A stretch of DNA of 64,000 bases from Tritrichomonas musculus (taxonomy: Eukaryota > Parabasalia > Tritrichomonadida > Tritrichomonadidae). The stretch covers positions 2,604,001 to 2,668,000 of the forward strand of contig JAPFFF010000009.1 of NCBI GenBank assembly GCA_039105265.1, in the 5' to 3' direction. A program made the translations under genes and the position numbers. Positions 9,947 through 20,502 of the stretch are shown piece by piece. Position 1 is the first letter of the stretch, and each line of letters starts with the position of its first letter. The notes under the pieces are model-generated. The model searched no databases, had not been told where the DNA came from, and saw only the letters and a program-made list of their open reading frames with translations.

Positions 9947-11527
9947 TTAATCATTATTAGGTGTTTCTTTAATATATTTATCGTAAACTTCTTTGGCTTT
10001 ATCTGAGATCATTTGATTATCTGAGTCCATCATTTCTAAAAGATTATCTCCACCACCTGCACTTATAAATAATGTTGCAAAACTGTTTTTATTTTCTTTT
10101 TCTTGCTTTTCAAAGATCAATCCTATATTATATAAAGCAAATTCGACAAAGTGACCTTCCTTTATACTCATATTATCAATAATCTTGGTCATTACATCAA
10201 AATTTAAAATTTCATTAAGATCATCAATATGATAAGCGATAATTATACATAAATAAGAATATATGCGTGACAAGCGAAAACTTGATTCCATCAGTTTTGA
10301 AATGATTCTTTTCTTTCTTTTACCTTTTATCAACTCCGGAGGTAAAACGGACGTGAAACAAATAGTGTTCACCAGAGCACAAACTGATGCAATTTCGAAG
10401 TCTTCATCTATAATTTTGGCAGAAAAGTCGTATATAAACATAACCATATTATATATATATTGTTTTAAAGATTCATCTAATTTGACTATCTCATACGATT
10501 CGAAAAATAGTTGCCCAATAATTAAGGCCAAAAAATATAAAATAATAATATTTTTGTCTAAGTTAACCCAATCATTAACATAATCAAAGAATTTTAAGTC
10601 GTCAAATATAACATTATATGTTGAGATAGCTCTATTAAGCAATGTGAAAATAATGCTACAAAATGCAGAAACCACAAAACTATCTTTAGAATGAGCTGCA
10701 AAAGATAGACATCTTTGGAGAGTGTTGTAGTAAATGCTATCCTTTGATAGAGGAATACTTTTTTGAAGTATATCTATAAAAAGAATTTTGTTAAAGATTT
10801 GAGGATGTTGACATTCATTACAAAAACAATCAAATAAATTATCAAATTTTGCAAAATCAATATTATTTCTGGTTAATTTAGAAGGCACATTCTTAAAGAA
10901 TATATAGTAGAAATTTAAAAAGGACTTCATGACTCCTGTATACTCAGCATTTGGCGATAGTGATGATAATTGATCATATATTATTGTAATGATATTTGTT
11001 GATATAATTAGAGTAAAAATGAAAGTTTTCTTTTCGATATCGTATTCATGAGAAAGCATTGTAGAAAAGCAATTTATTGATTTTTGAGTTATATCTTCGT
11101 CATTTTTTAGAATTATTTGAATTAAATAATTTAATAAACCATTTTTAAATAGCATTAATAGGTTATCAAAAGAACAATAAGACATATTATTCAATAGAGA
11201 ACAAACATCGTCCATTAACAGATCTTCCCCTATGATAAGAATAGTATTAAACATTCCTGATTGAATGACATTAGGAATTACATTATCAAATATAAAAATT
11301 TTTCCAAGTTCTATGATATTTACCAAAATCTGATGAAAAAAAGTAGCATCACGTTCATCATTTTGAAGACATTTTAAATATTGGTCAAACATCGAAAAAA
11401 ATAAATCAACATTTTCTTTACCTTTTTGAATAAAATTTGGATCTTCATCATACAACTGGAATACTTTTTCTTTATATTTGCTTGTGTCTAAATCTGAAGG
11501 GTCTATAGAAGTTTTATATTCAAACAT
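9947..11527 (-). CDS. Alpha-solenoid (armadillo/HEAT-like) protein of unknown function
   Basis: This 526-residue protein is built of repeated amphipathic helices rich in Leu/Ile/Phe/Asn, which reads as an ARM/HEAT-type solenoid. Examples are the paired-helix units around NNMSYCSFDNLLMLFKNGLL (about 111-130) and the C-terminal unit with ASAGGGDNLLEMM-like character near 490-500. There is no catalytic motif, membrane segment or signal peptide. Trichomonads encode many divergent ARM-like proteins of this size. A scaffold or transport-adaptor role is possible but not shown. It shares a convergent 3' spacer of about 190 bases with the CAMK-like kinase. The first ATG was used as start. Confidence 0.72.
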   Translation of the reverse strand: MFEYKTSIDPSDLDTSKYKEKVFQLYDEDPNFIQKGKENVDLFFSMFDQYLKCLQNDERDATFFHQILVNIIELGKIFIFDNVIPNVIQSGMFNTILIIGEDLLMDDVCSLLNNMSYCSFDNLLMLFKNGLLNYLIQIILKNDEDITQKSINCFSTMLSHEYDIEKKTFIFTLIISTNIITIIYDQLSSLSPNAEYTGVMKSFLNFYYIFFKNVPSKLTRNNIDFAKFDNLFDCFCNECQHPQIFNKILFIDILQKSIPLSKDSIYYNTLQRCLSFAAHSKDSFVVSAFCSIIFTLLNRAISTYNVIFDDLKFFDYVNDWVNLDKNIIILYFLALIIGQLFFESYEIVKLDESLKQYIYNMVMFIYDFSAKIIDEDFEIASVCALVNTICFTSVLPPELIKGKRKKRIISKLMESSFRLSRIYSYLCIIIAYHIDDLNEILNFDVMTKIIDNMSIKEGHFVEFALYNIGLIFEKQEKENKNSFATLFISAGGGDNLLEMMDSDNQMISDKAKEVYDKYIKETPNND

Positions 11528-11943
11528 CTAAAAATATAACCACATCAATTCAAAAATCCTCAAAATCTAAAAGGGATGTTTTGTGATTATCTCAAGTAAT
11601 TCTTGATACTTCAAAAATTAATTTATTCAGCAAATTTATAGGATTCTCCTTGATCAATGCATTATGTAATTGAATCTTGCATAATCTTGAGTTTTTTTTT
11701 TAAATAAATATTGAATTTGTATAACTTTTTTTCAAGTTCATTTAAACCAATACTTTCGCCATTCATTTTAAACACAACTTTATTTTACCCAAAAAAAATT
11801 AATCTACAAAAATATATATATTTATTTAACTTTAATTTAAATTAATCAAATACAATAATAATAAAACTACAAACAACTTTTATTTAATAACAAGTAAGAT
11901 AAAATAATATATATATATATAAAATAATATTATCATAATATTT
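11528..11943. other. Intergenic AT-rich spacer
   Basis: This spacer of about 416 bases separates two minus-strand genes. It contains TA-dinucleotide runs near 11908-11921 and nothing else I can name. It should include the 3' end of the 1340-residue gene and the promoter of the solenoid gene. Confidence 0.4.
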
Positions 11944-14900
11944 TCAAGGAGGATAAATTTCGGCCAGTTTGACACGAGGTCTTTGTTGCTGATTTACCAG
12001 ACCGAACTGATCAGGAGGAATTTCTTGTATACCGAGAATTCCAGGCTGTTTAACTGACGTCAAAGGAGGTCTCCAAGCGTCGTTGAATCTGTTTGGCTGC
12101 TCAGTTCTGTTCTGCAGTGGAGGCCTAAAGTCGGGCTCAAAGACTGGCGGCGAGGGAGGCCTATTTATCACAATCTGAGTAACTTTTTCAGTCTGAATAT
12201 TTGCCACATTTTGCGGAGGAGGCGGCTGAGGAATGTGAACGTCTTCAAGGTCCTTGAAAGTTGGCTTTGGAAGGTCGTAAATCGGCGGCGGAACGAACTT
12301 TGGAGCTTCAGGCAATTCGGGGGCATCTGGGATTCCTCTTACCTCGTCGAGGAGCATCTCGACCTTTTTGTGAAGTCCGTCATCGAGAGGGAAAGGATTG
12401 ACAACTGGAATTGTCCTTTTAATTGGCTCGCTAATTTGAATGTCGGACAAACTGGACGACATTGAGAAGTCGAAAGTGTCGCCCAAATCTTTCGGCTTCT
12501 GCTGGCTTCGCAGAATGACGAGCGGACGCGGTTGTGGCGGTTGTTCGGCCTGCGTTGAAACGGTTGTCAACTTCGGAATGTCGCTTGTCGACATTGAAAC
12601 GTCGTGCTTCGGCGGAGAAGGAGTCGGACTAGCTGGTCTTTTAGGCCCTTGTTTTGACGGTTTTGACACTTCCCCCACGTCTTCCTCTTCCTCCTCGATT
12701 TTGAAGTCGTTTGGATTGAAATCCCAGATCGGAAGGAATGGCTGATCATCGGGCTCGGGCTCCTCCGGAACCTCTGGGCACGGGTAGTACATCGGGATGG
12801 TCGGAAGCGGCGGCGGCGGCGGATAGTAGGGATAAGGCGGGATGTTCTGAGGAGGAGGCTGCGGATAAAAGGGAGGAGCTGCGGAGATATCGTCTATTGT
12901 CAATGGCTTCTTTGGCTTCGATTTCTTCTTCTTCTTCGGCTTCGTGAATGAAAGCTCGGATTCCGATAATTCAATTGTGATCTCATTCCGCGGCTTCGGC
13001 CTCCTCTTCTTCTTCTTCGGCTTGATCGGACTCAGCTCTATGTTGAGGTTGTCCGGCGTAAGATCGACTTCGGGCTTGGTTTCTATTTCCCTCTTCGGAG
13101 GCGGCGCTGACGGCAAATCGAGCTCTTCGAAATCGAGAAGTTCCTGAGGAACTTCCTCGCGACATTTGAAGCCGGCTAGTGCTCGCGCTATTCCGCACCT
13201 CAGCCAAGGCACAATGTGCGAGACAATGGCCGAAACAAGGAGCTTCGAATGAGGAACTTCATTCTCTTCTTCAGTGCCGAATTGAAGAGTCGCCTTTGAA
13301 ACACGCGAAAGAGTCCTTGGTTCAATTTTCACCGACATTTCAGCAGCAAATTCCGGAAAGGCAGGATCATCTTCAAACATCCTCGTTCCGTTTCCCATGT
13401 AGAGCGCATAGACCTCTTTCGAAAACACTTCTTTCGGCGCAACTTCGATCTGCTGCAGCGCGGTTTCGGTCTTCACAAAATCAGGAAAGGAAAGAAGACG
13501 AAGCGTCGCGTCATTTCCATGGCCAATTCGGGCGGTTTCGACAATGGCCAAATAGCGCCACCGAATGAACCAGAGAAGACTAAACAACGTGCGTACTGAA
13601 TCGCGAAGATATTGATGAGTTTCGTTCGGTTTTCGGTCAAAAAAGTTTTTGCACGCTGGAAAGTCAGCGGTGCAAAGAGCTATTTCAAAAATGATGGCGA
13701 AGTCGTTGAAATGATCAAGAGATTCGGGGACAAATAACTCAAGATCCTCTTCTAATGGAACAAGAGGTGAAATAAATTGACCTTTCTTTGGAATTGAGTT
13801 GCCAATTCGTTCTTTCAATATTTCAATGATCGCTTTCAAACAAACTGAACGAAGCTCGTTTTCATCATCAGGAGAGGCAGCGATGCATGAGATCAAAGCA
13901 CGATAGAGGGCTGCTGCGTCATCTTTGTGTATATCGACAATTTTGGCAAATATTTGGGCCGGTTCGAGAATAATTGTTCTATGATTTGATACTTTCATTG
14001 CGTTTTCAAATTGACCGAGCTCAATCAGAATGTTTAGAAATGGATTCAAATCACAATTGATTGACTTTAGCTCACGAGCATCATTGTTATAAATGACATC
14101 TTTAACAAATTGAATCAAAGGAAGTAATTCAACATCCTTTCCGTTGTATGGCTTGATTTTCTTGATTAAAACATTCTTGTCTTCTTCATTTTCATCATCA
14201 ATGAAACAGTCATAAACAGTGATTCGTTTGTTCAAACGTTGATGACTTAGAAAATAATCACGCTGATTGACTTCATTATCTAATATCTGATATAATAAAC
14301 GATGCTTTTTGTCTGTTGAATAAGATAAACGCTCCATCATTAAACGATAAGTATCAACATCTTTATCAGTGATGCGAAAAATACACCGAATGATAAAGTA
14401 AGTGAAATTATAATTACCACAATCAAAACTTTTTCGTGCTCCTTCTTCAAACATGGTGAATAATAAGTATCTCAATGGACTCATATATGGAAAAATGCGG
14501 AATAAATCAGTATAAAACAAAAGTCTAACTAAACTTATTGGATCTGAAACACCATTTTCTTTGATGGCTGCAACAGTTTTGTCATAATAATCATTGGCAG
14601 TTTTTTGAGGAAATTGAAGTGACATGTACGTTTGAAGATTACGGGGAATTTTGCGTGTATCTATCCTTAATGGTCTAAATTTTTTCTCTGAATAAATAAT
14701 AAAAAGTCCAGGATCTTTTGAATCTGCTGCAACTAAAATAGGAATCATTGTGTTTGTAAAAGGTTCTAATGCACATAACATATGCCTTAAGCTTTGCCCA
14801 TCTCTTGATACCCCTGATATTGATCCTTGAATCGATGTAATTAGGAAAAATTCACCACTACAACTCCATGCAACGCTTGAAACAAGAGGTTCCTCTCCAG

Positions 14901-15966
14901 GAAAGATATCTTCGAGTGGTAAAATTTCTATAATATTTAAGTATCGTGTAACAATGACAAGTGATTGAGAAACAGCTATTACTGCAAAACGACAATCAAC
15001 ACTCCACCATATACAAGGTCCACCAAAACCTTCGAGAATCGTTGGCAAAAATAGTTTTTCACGATCAAAAACAGGTTCCGGACCTTTACTTAAGTAGCAA
15101 ATCGAAATATATAATTGAAGCTCATTGTATGGTCTGCATGGTGGTAATACAGCTGTTAAACAGCAAACACCTATTCCTTCGTCTGGATTGTCAAATGTTG
15201 CTATATCTTGAAAAGAAACCGCATAATTCTGTGGAACGTTTGGTGCAAGCACAGGATGCAAAGTAAAGGTTTGCTTGTTTCTATGGAATCCATGATATTT
15301 CATATTGAGATTAATGGTTTCTGGATGGTTTGAATGCGTTGTCACCATAAATTTTTGATTGGCTGTTAAATCAGTCCAAATTCCAACTCCAAGAACATTT
15401 TCTGGATATTGATGCCAAACCCAAAATTGAGAATCAATTGCAAGGGCAATTACATGACCATCCTCACATATTGAAACTCCAGTAACATGCGATCCAAAAG
15501 TTGAGTAAGCAAACTTTGAAAAAAATTGGCTAATCGGGTTATTTTGCAGAAAAACTGGTTCATACGTCATTGATAGTTCTTGAGCATCAGGAGCTACCGC
15601 ATCTATAGCAGCTAATCCATCGTCTTTTTTACGACCATGAATTGTTTTTGGTACAGGAAATGCGACAATCGTTGGGTCACCTTTGTTTTCATGATATGCT
15701 AGTAATGGATATTCCTTGAGTAAATGCAAAGATGAACGACCACATGGTGAAATAGCAACTCTATCGACTCTGTCTTTGAGGGGCAAAAGCATTTTGATTT
15801 TATTGAATACATTATTTTTTTTTGAATAATTAAAAGCTGTTCCAGGCTTAACAAAAAATAATTCACCTTTTACGCTTGTTATTTGAAATATTCGTTTGGT
15901 TTTAGGGAGTTTGTATGTCGACTCCTCAACCCACATTATATAAAAAAAATTATAAACATAATTCAT
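11944..15966 (-). CDS. Large beta-propeller/alpha-solenoid protein with proline-rich C-terminus, possibly cilia-related
   Basis: This 1340-residue protein has three parts. The N-terminal 400-450 residues read like WD40-type propeller blades (for example VSICEDGHVIALAIDSQFWVWH and VAWSCSGEFFLITSIQGSI). The middle, about 460-960, is helical and solenoid-like. The C-terminal 380 residues are low-complexity, Pro/Lys/Glu-rich, with basic KPKKKKRRPKP and KPKKKKKSKPKKP stretches and PPPP runs. The order propeller-solenoid-disordered recalls ciliary proteins such as CPLANE1 or IFT-type WD proteins, but I cannot assign it firmly. An Inr match 12 bases upstream supports the first ATG; a second Met at codon 11 (MWVEES) is an alternative. 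GC content rises sharply in the 3' 1.7 kb (11944-13700). Confidence 0.75.
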   Translation of the reverse strand: MNYVYNFFYIMWVEESTYKLPKTKRIFQITSVKGELFFVKPGTAFNYSKKNNVFNKIKMLLPLKDRVDRVAISPCGRSSLHLLKEYPLLAYHENKGDPTIVAFPVPKTIHGRKKDDGLAAIDAVAPDAQELSMTYEPVFLQNNPISQFFSKFAYSTFGSHVTGVSICEDGHVIALAIDSQFWVWHQYPENVLGVGIWTDLTANQKFMVTTHSNHPETINLNMKYHGFHRNKQTFTLHPVLAPNVPQNYAVSFQDIATFDNPDEGIGVCCLTAVLPPCRPYNELQLYISICYLSKGPEPVFDREKLFLPTILEGFGGPCIWWSVDCRFAVIAVSQSLVIVTRYLNIIEILPLEDIFPGEEPLVSSVAWSCSGEFFLITSIQGSISGVSRDGQSLRHMLCALEPFTNTMIPILVAADSKDPGLFIIYSEKKFRPLRIDTRKIPRNLQTYMSLQFPQKTANDYYDKTVAAIKENGVSDPISLVRLLFYTDLFRIFPYMSPLRYLLFTMFEEGARKSFDCGNYNFTYFIIRCIFRITDKDVDTYRLMMERLSYSTDKKHRLLYQILDNEVNQRDYFLSHQRLNKRITVYDCFIDDENEEDKNVLIKKIKPYNGKDVELLPLIQFVKDVIYNNDARELKSINCDLNPFLNILIELGQFENAMKVSNHRTIILEPAQIFAKIVDIHKDDAAALYRALISCIAASPDDENELRSVCLKAIIEILKERIGNSIPKKGQFISPLVPLEEDLELFVPESLDHFNDFAIIFEIALCTADFPACKNFFDRKPNETHQYLRDSVRTLFSLLWFIRWRYLAIVETARIGHGNDATLRLLSFPDFVKTETALQQIEVAPKEVFSKEVYALYMGNGTRMFEDDPAFPEFAAEMSVKIEPRTLSRVSKATLQFGTEEENEVPHSKLLVSAIVSHIVPWLRCGIARALAGFKCREEVPQELLDFEELDLPSAPPPKREIETKPEVDLTPDNLNIELSPIKPKKKKRRPKPRNEITIELSESELSFTKPKKKKKSKPKKPLTIDDISAAPPFYPQPPPQNIPPYPYYPPPPPLPTIPMYYPCPEVPEEPEPDDQPFLPIWDFNPNDFKIEEEEEDVGEVSKPSKQGPKRPASPTPSPPKHDVSMSTSDIPKLTTVSTQAEQPPQPRPLVILRSQQKPKDLGDTFDFSMSSSLSDIQISEPIKRTIPVVNPFPLDDGLHKKVEMLLDEVRGIPDAPELPEAPKFVPPPIYDLPKPTFKDLEDVHIPQPPPPQNVANIQTEKVTQIVINRPPSPPVFEPDFRPPLQNRTEQPNRFNDAWRPPLTSVKQPGILGIQEIPPDQFGLVNQQQRPRVKLAEIYPP

Positions 15967-15973
15967 TCAAATT

Positions 15974-15980
15974 TGAATGA
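15974..15980 (-). promoter_or_regulatory. Inr-like element of the propeller protein gene
   Basis: On the minus strand TCATTCA ends a few bases before the ATG, with the presumed +1 A at 15978, 12 bases from the start codon. It fits TCA(+1)Py(T/A). Confidence 0.55.
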
Positions 15981-16682
15981 GAGCATTTAATTTATATTTA
16001 TTAAAATATCTATACATTACTTTTAGTTCAATGCAAAACAGAAATCAATATCTAATAAATGATAAAATTAAAATAAAATATTACAAATTTGAATCGAATA
16101 TCATTATTAAATTTTAATTTTTAATTTTCCTTGATAATTACATTATAATTCAGGTCACAATATGATATTTTCCGTAGTATAGATATATTTGTGATAAAAA
16201 ATCAATGATACCAAATCATAATTTATCTTGTGTCAAAGTTTTTCTTATCATTAAAATTTCGAAAATGCATAATATTTATATATATATATTATATTTAATA
16301 TAAAATTAACTCATTTTAATCCGGTTCAATAAAGATTTATTGAATTTTTTATTTTATCATTTGACCAAATATTTATTTGCAAGAAAATATTCTAAAGCAA
16401 TTTTGTTGTTTCAAAATTAATTAAAATTTTGCAGCAAAAAAAGGGTAATATAAAAGATTAATTAGATATGAACCATATTATTTAATAACTTTATAAGATA
16501 AATATAAAATAAAATGTTATTTATTGAATTTTTTTTTTACCATTTCAAAATTGAATAAGTTAAGATTTTGAATATACAAAATCAAACTTTTTCAACAAAA
16601 ATTTTCTTTTTCAAAAATTGTGATTGATATTCAAAAAATGAATTAATATAAAATATGGCTTTATATTGAAAATAATAATAAT
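15981..16682. other. Divergent intergenic region, no further gene
   Basis: About 700 bases of AT-rich DNA separate the minus-strand propeller gene from the plus-strand small acidic protein. It contains a short TA-repeat near 16275-16290. I see no open frame or RNA gene. Confidence 0.4.
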
Positions 16683-16690
16683 TTCATTTT
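16683..16690 (+). promoter_or_regulatory. Possible Inr of the small acidic protein gene
   Basis: TTCATTTT contains TCATT, with the presumed A(+1) at 16686, 29 bases before the ATG at 16715. The distance is at the long end for trichomonads, so this is weaker than the other Inr calls. Confidence 0.35.
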
Positions 16691-16714
16691 TTTAAAGCAG
16701 GAGATTTATATAAA

Positions 16715-17050
16715 ATGATCCGCACTGGCCGTCCAGTATTCCATATAAAAGCACAATGGATTTCATATGACGGTCCAGACGGAATCGAATACTATAAACT
16801 CGATTCTCGTGGTAATCTAATTAAAAAAGATGGAAAGATTCAATTTAAATATCATAATGAAATTGATGAAAAGGATCAAAAGAAACTCAAAAAAAAGATC
16901 TCAAAAGAAACCAAAAAAGAAGAGGAAGAATTTTCTTTTGATCTTTATGATTCATATCCAGATTGCTCTTCTGGACAATTTGACTCTATTTTTGATGATT
17001 TAATGCCCATTTCGCTCGGGGGATTTGATTTTGATGACATATTTTTATAA
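16715..17050 (+). CDS. Small protein with lysine-rich middle and acidic-aromatic C-terminal tail, unknown
   Basis: This is an unrecognised 111-residue protein. The N-terminal 50 residues look folded (aromatic and hydrophobic residues, AQWISYDGPDGIEYYKLD). Residues 53-72 are Lys/Glu-rich and could be a nuclear signal. The last 40 residues are acidic and aromatic (FDLYDSYPDC, FDSIFDDLMP, GGFDFDDIFL), a composition seen in transcription activation domains. It lies 243 bases upstream of, and on the same strand as, an HMG-box protein with a similar acidic-aromatic C-terminus (DLIDYDFL). This makes a transcription-linked role conceivable, but that is inference. Coding-like composition and a good ATG support a real gene. 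Confidence 0.6.
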   Translation: MIRTGRPVFHIKAQWISYDGPDGIEYYKLDSRGNLIKKDGKIQFKYHNEIDEKDQKKLKKKISKETKKEEEEFSFDLYDSYPDCSSGQFDSIFDDLMPISLGGFDFDDIFL

Positions 17051-17293
17051 TCAAAATTGAATTTAAGTACCTTCATCAAAATGACATAAGATTATATCAA
17101 TAAAACACATTTACTTATTTTTTTTAAATTAATTTCTTTGGCTGTGTCGATTGTGGTTCCGGTGAAGATTAAACAATTCTAGGGATTTTTATTTTTAATA
17201 TTTACACAGAAAAAGTCGAACTTTTCCAAGGGAAATGAAAATTTTGAACATATTTCTTAAGAAATAGTCGAATTTCTTAAGATAATTTGATTT

Positions 17294-18739
17294 ATGAAAA
17301 TAAATGGAAGCTCCAAAAGAAAACGCCCACCAAAAGCATATATGATATTTTACATGGAGAATAAAAAAATATTCATTGACAGTCATCCAGAAATGAGAAA
17401 CAACCAAATAAATTATCTCATTTCAATAAAATGGAAAGAACTACCAGAGGAACTAAAAAATCATTACAAATTGCTAGCACAAGAAGAAATGAAAAAATTT
17501 AATGAAGAAAATCCCCAATTTGTTGAAATAAAGAAGAAGGAACACTGCTTAATAGAGAAAAATGACTTGCCAACCCAATTTTTGCATTCTCATCAAGTGG
17601 CTACACTCAATTATTTCAACACAAGAAATCTTCCAGATAATTGGGATTTCTTAAGCCCCGACGAGAAAACATATTACATTAATACCAGAAATGATATTCA
17701 GCTGAAAACTCAATCAAATTTGCTTGACCAGAAAATTTTAAATGACATATTAAAGAGAGCAGAAAAATACCCAGTTTTCAGTTATACTTTTGGAATAATG
17801 AAAATTGGTTCAAGAATTATTATATGCTTTCCCGATCACTTTAGTTTATTGACTCGAATTCCTCATATATACACAGCATTTAAAAATTGTGGCTACACAA
17901 AAACACTTCCGCCTGATATTTTAAAACAAGTTATTTCTCAATCAGAAAATCTTTTTTTCCAAAATCAAGAGATATTACCAAAACTAATTATTTTACAAAA
18001 TGTAAAGAGCTCAGATGAAGTGATCAATAAGCTGATGCAACATTGGGGGTTTAAATTGGTCCTTGGGGTACCATTTTCAAAATTACTTTCAGATTTTGGT
18101 ATTACTGTCGAATTTAAGAAAAAATTCATTACTTATTTACTTCAATTCTTACGCTTTGACGATATATGTCGAGATATATATCGCACTAGAAATGAAATAC
18201 GAGATGAATTTTTCACAATGCTATCTCTGAAGTGCCACGATTCGATGATTAATTTTGTAATGAAAGAGCTCATGACCAAACCATTGAAATTATTGCCTCA
18301 ATTTAAAGACTTCCAAAAATGCTGGTGCGAACTGGTGAACATAGTTTTTATGAATAAATTCAAATACTTCATTGAAGTGAATCAAGAACCTCCAAATTAC
18401 CAAGATACAGCTCTTCAAACTAAATCAATAAATTCCATAAATCCAAACAGCAGTATATCTTATGATAATTGTGCAATGCCTTATCAATGGACAATTGGGA
18501 ATGGCCTTGCACAAAACCCAAAAACTGCTAGTTATAATGAACAGGGAAACAAACTCGATTTGTTTCCAAAACAAGTGCCTGTTAATTCACCAATTATTGA
18601 AAACGATCAAAATGAACAAGATATGCAAAATTGTTCCATCTCATCAAATTCCTATAATGGTAACCAATTTGAACCGGAACAACGATCATCTGATATCTTG
18701 TTTAGTGATTCTGATTTAATTGATTACGATTTCCTTTAA
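17294..18739 (+). CDS. HMG-box protein
   Basis: This 481-residue protein has an N-terminal HMG box (about residues 8-75). KRKRPPKAYMIFYMENK matches the start of HMG boxes, with the conserved P-x-x-[AS]-[FY]-x-x-[FY] pattern, followed by the WKELPEELKNHYKLLAQEE helix II/III region. HMG boxes bend DNA and act in chromatin or transcription. A helical region of unknown nature spans about 90-360. The C-terminal 110 residues are Asn/Ser/Gln-rich and end in an acidic-aromatic tail (DILFSDSDLIDYDFL). The start ATG lies 12 codons before the box core. It could be a sequence-specific (SOX/MATA-like) or a non-specific HMG protein; the single box and long extension favour a regulatory role. Confidence 0.82.
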   Translation: MKINGSSKRKRPPKAYMIFYMENKKIFIDSHPEMRNNQINYLISIKWKELPEELKNHYKLLAQEEMKKFNEENPQFVEIKKKEHCLIEKNDLPTQFLHSHQVATLNYFNTRNLPDNWDFLSPDEKTYYINTRNDIQLKTQSNLLDQKILNDILKRAEKYPVFSYTFGIMKIGSRIIICFPDHFSLLTRIPHIYTAFKNCGYTKTLPPDILKQVISQSENLFFQNQEILPKLIILQNVKSSDEVINKLMQHWGFKLVLGVPFSKLLSDFGITVEFKKKFITYLLQFLRFDDICRDIYRTRNEIRDEFFTMLSLKCHDSMINFVMKELMTKPLKLLPQFKDFQKCWCELVNIVFMNKFKYFIEVNQEPPNYQDTALQTKSINSINPNSSISYDNCAMPYQWTIGNGLAQNPKTASYNEQGNKLDLFPKQVPVNSPIIENDQNEQDMQNCSISSNSYNGNQFEPEQRSSDILFSDSDLIDYDFL

Positions 18740-18924
18740 CCTTTAAAATATTTTATTGACTAAAAGAAATTTTAACACCAAATGAATATATTTAAATATT
18801 TAAATACTTATAATTTAAAAAATCAAAATTTTAATATATTTCACAATGTTGCTATGAAATACTTGAATAGGTAAAGGCAACTTTGAATATTTTGATATTG
18901 CTCACTAAATTTCAAACATTTTTA

Positions 18925-20211
18925 TTATTTTTTCATTGCTAATTTGAAATATTTTGCAGCTTCTTGAACATCTTTCTTAACTCCAATTCCATCCATGCAC
19001 ATTTGCCCGTAATGGACGGCTGCTGATTGGCAGCCTAAATCTGCAGCTTGTTTATATAATGATGCAGCTTTTTGAATGTCTTTTTTGACTTCAATTCCTT
19101 TTTCATAAAATGATGCGTAATCGCAAATAGCTTCAGCGAAGCCAAGATTTGCAGACTTTTTGATAAAAACCAAAGCTTTTCTTGTATCTTTTTTGACTCC
19201 TTTTCCGTTTAAAAGAGCAACACCATAATTATAACATCCTTCTGCATCAAATTGCGACGCTGCTTCAGCAAACATATCTGCAGCAGCTTTCTCATCCTTT
19301 TCGATTAGAGTCACTGGATAAGATGTTTGAAAGTCATTATCTGAAGCTGATTGCTCAAAGACGGTAACACCTTTCGCTAATAAATTACCATAAAAATTTA
19401 ACGCACGAGGATAACTCCGGTTACAACTTTTCTTAATTAATTCAACTCCTTTTCTTTTATCAGGCTTAATATTTTCTCCTTGGAAAAGAGCTATTCCATA
19501 TGCACATTGACAAGCAGGATTTCCAAGTTCACTTCCTTTGCTCAGATATTCAAAAGCTTTTTGACCTGTTCGGGCAAATCGATCTTCATTAGTTTCTTGA
19601 GACGAATTGCTATTTGAATTTTGGCTTTCTTCTGCTTCTGTTCCGCCCATAAGAAGATATGCATAAAAGAAGCAAGCAGCACCATAATCTTGATCGGCAG
19701 AAGACTTTAAATAGTTGGCTGCTTTTTGGATATCCTTCGACCTACCAGATCCTGTTAAGTGCATAAAACCACAGAAGTACTGAGCTTCTTTATGGCCTTT
19801 ATCAGCTGCATTTTGAAAATATTGAGATGCTTGCGAAAAGTCTTGCTTAACTCCATGACCATAGTATAAACATCTTGCAAAAGCGTTCATACAATTAGCA
19901 TGATTTTTTTCTGCCCCAGATTTGAAGTGAGCTACAGCTTTATCAAAATCTTTTTTGTTATATAACTGGGATCCTACTTCATAATGTTCATCTGGACTGA
20001 TATCATCCTCTTCTATAAAACAAGTGGATGAGTTATTAGATGAAATTGCTTTAGAAAAAAAACGATTGAAATTGTGGTTAGACGATGATAATTCTGAAAC
20101 AAAATTATTTTGTGCATGAAGTAAATTTGATCGGCAAAAGAATTTTGCAGCAGGTATAAAACGATGAGTTAATGAGGGGGATGATGAGTGAGATGAAATA
20201 AAACTAATCAT
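18925..20211 (-). CDS. Sel1-like repeat protein
   Basis: This 428-residue protein has about nine Sel1-like repeats (SLR, TPR-related helical pairs) from residue 75 to the end. Each is about 36 residues with the pattern A-x-x-x-[FY]-x-x-A-A-[DE]-x-G-x-x-x-A-x-x-x-Y-G and G-x-G-V-x-x-D. An Asn/Ser-rich insert interrupts the fourth repeat near residues 194-207. Sel1 proteins are adaptors in complexes, for example ER-associated degradation and signalling. The first 60 residues are rich in Ser, Phe and Arg with few acids and could be a hydrogenosomal presequence or simply disordered. No signal peptide or membrane segment is convincing. The start is the first ATG. Confidence 0.88.
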   Translation of the reverse strand: MISFISSHSSSPSLTHRFIPAAKFFCRSNLLHAQNNFVSELSSSNHNFNRFFSKAISSNNSSTCFIEEDDISPDEHYEVGSQLYNKKDFDKAVAHFKSGAEKNHANCMNAFARCLYYGHGVKQDFSQASQYFQNAADKGHKEAQYFCGFMHLTGSGRSKDIQKAANYLKSSADQDYGAACFFYAYLLMGGTEAEESQNSNSNSSQETNEDRFARTGQKAFEYLSKGSELGNPACQCAYGIALFQGENIKPDKRKGVELIKKSCNRSYPRALNFYGNLLAKGVTVFEQSASDNDFQTSYPVTLIEKDEKAAADMFAEAASQFDAEGCYNYGVALLNGKGVKKDTRKALVFIKKSANLGFAEAICDYASFYEKGIEVKKDIQKAASLYKQAADLGCQSAAVHYGQMCMDGIGVKKDVQEAAKYFKLAMKK

Positions 20212-20502
20212 TATAAAAATTCACAGAATGGTCAGAAAAATATTGAAAACCTTTCGAAATATTTGTGGAGATATTTGTCAATAATCAAACTTTTTGTTTT
20301 TCTCCTAGAAAAATATAAAAATTGAATTTTTTCACATTATTTCTTATTTAAAGGCTAAATAAAGAATATTTAATAAAACACTTTCGCTTGCTATTTAATA
20401 AGAAACAGAAAAATTACAATTAACGCAAATTTTTTTATTGACATATATATATATATATATATTAGAATTAGTAACTAAATGATATTTAGTAACCATATTC
20501 AA
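20212..20502. other. Short intergenic spacer with a TA repeat
   Basis: This spacer separates two minus-strand genes. It contains a (TA)n microsatellite of about 20 bases at 20442-20462. No gene is seen. Confidence 0.45.

Noticed and set aside
12440-13568. Several plus-strand frames of 60-130 codons opposite the propeller gene
   Set aside because: They arise from the GC-rich, proline-rich antisense strand of a long real gene and show no domain features.
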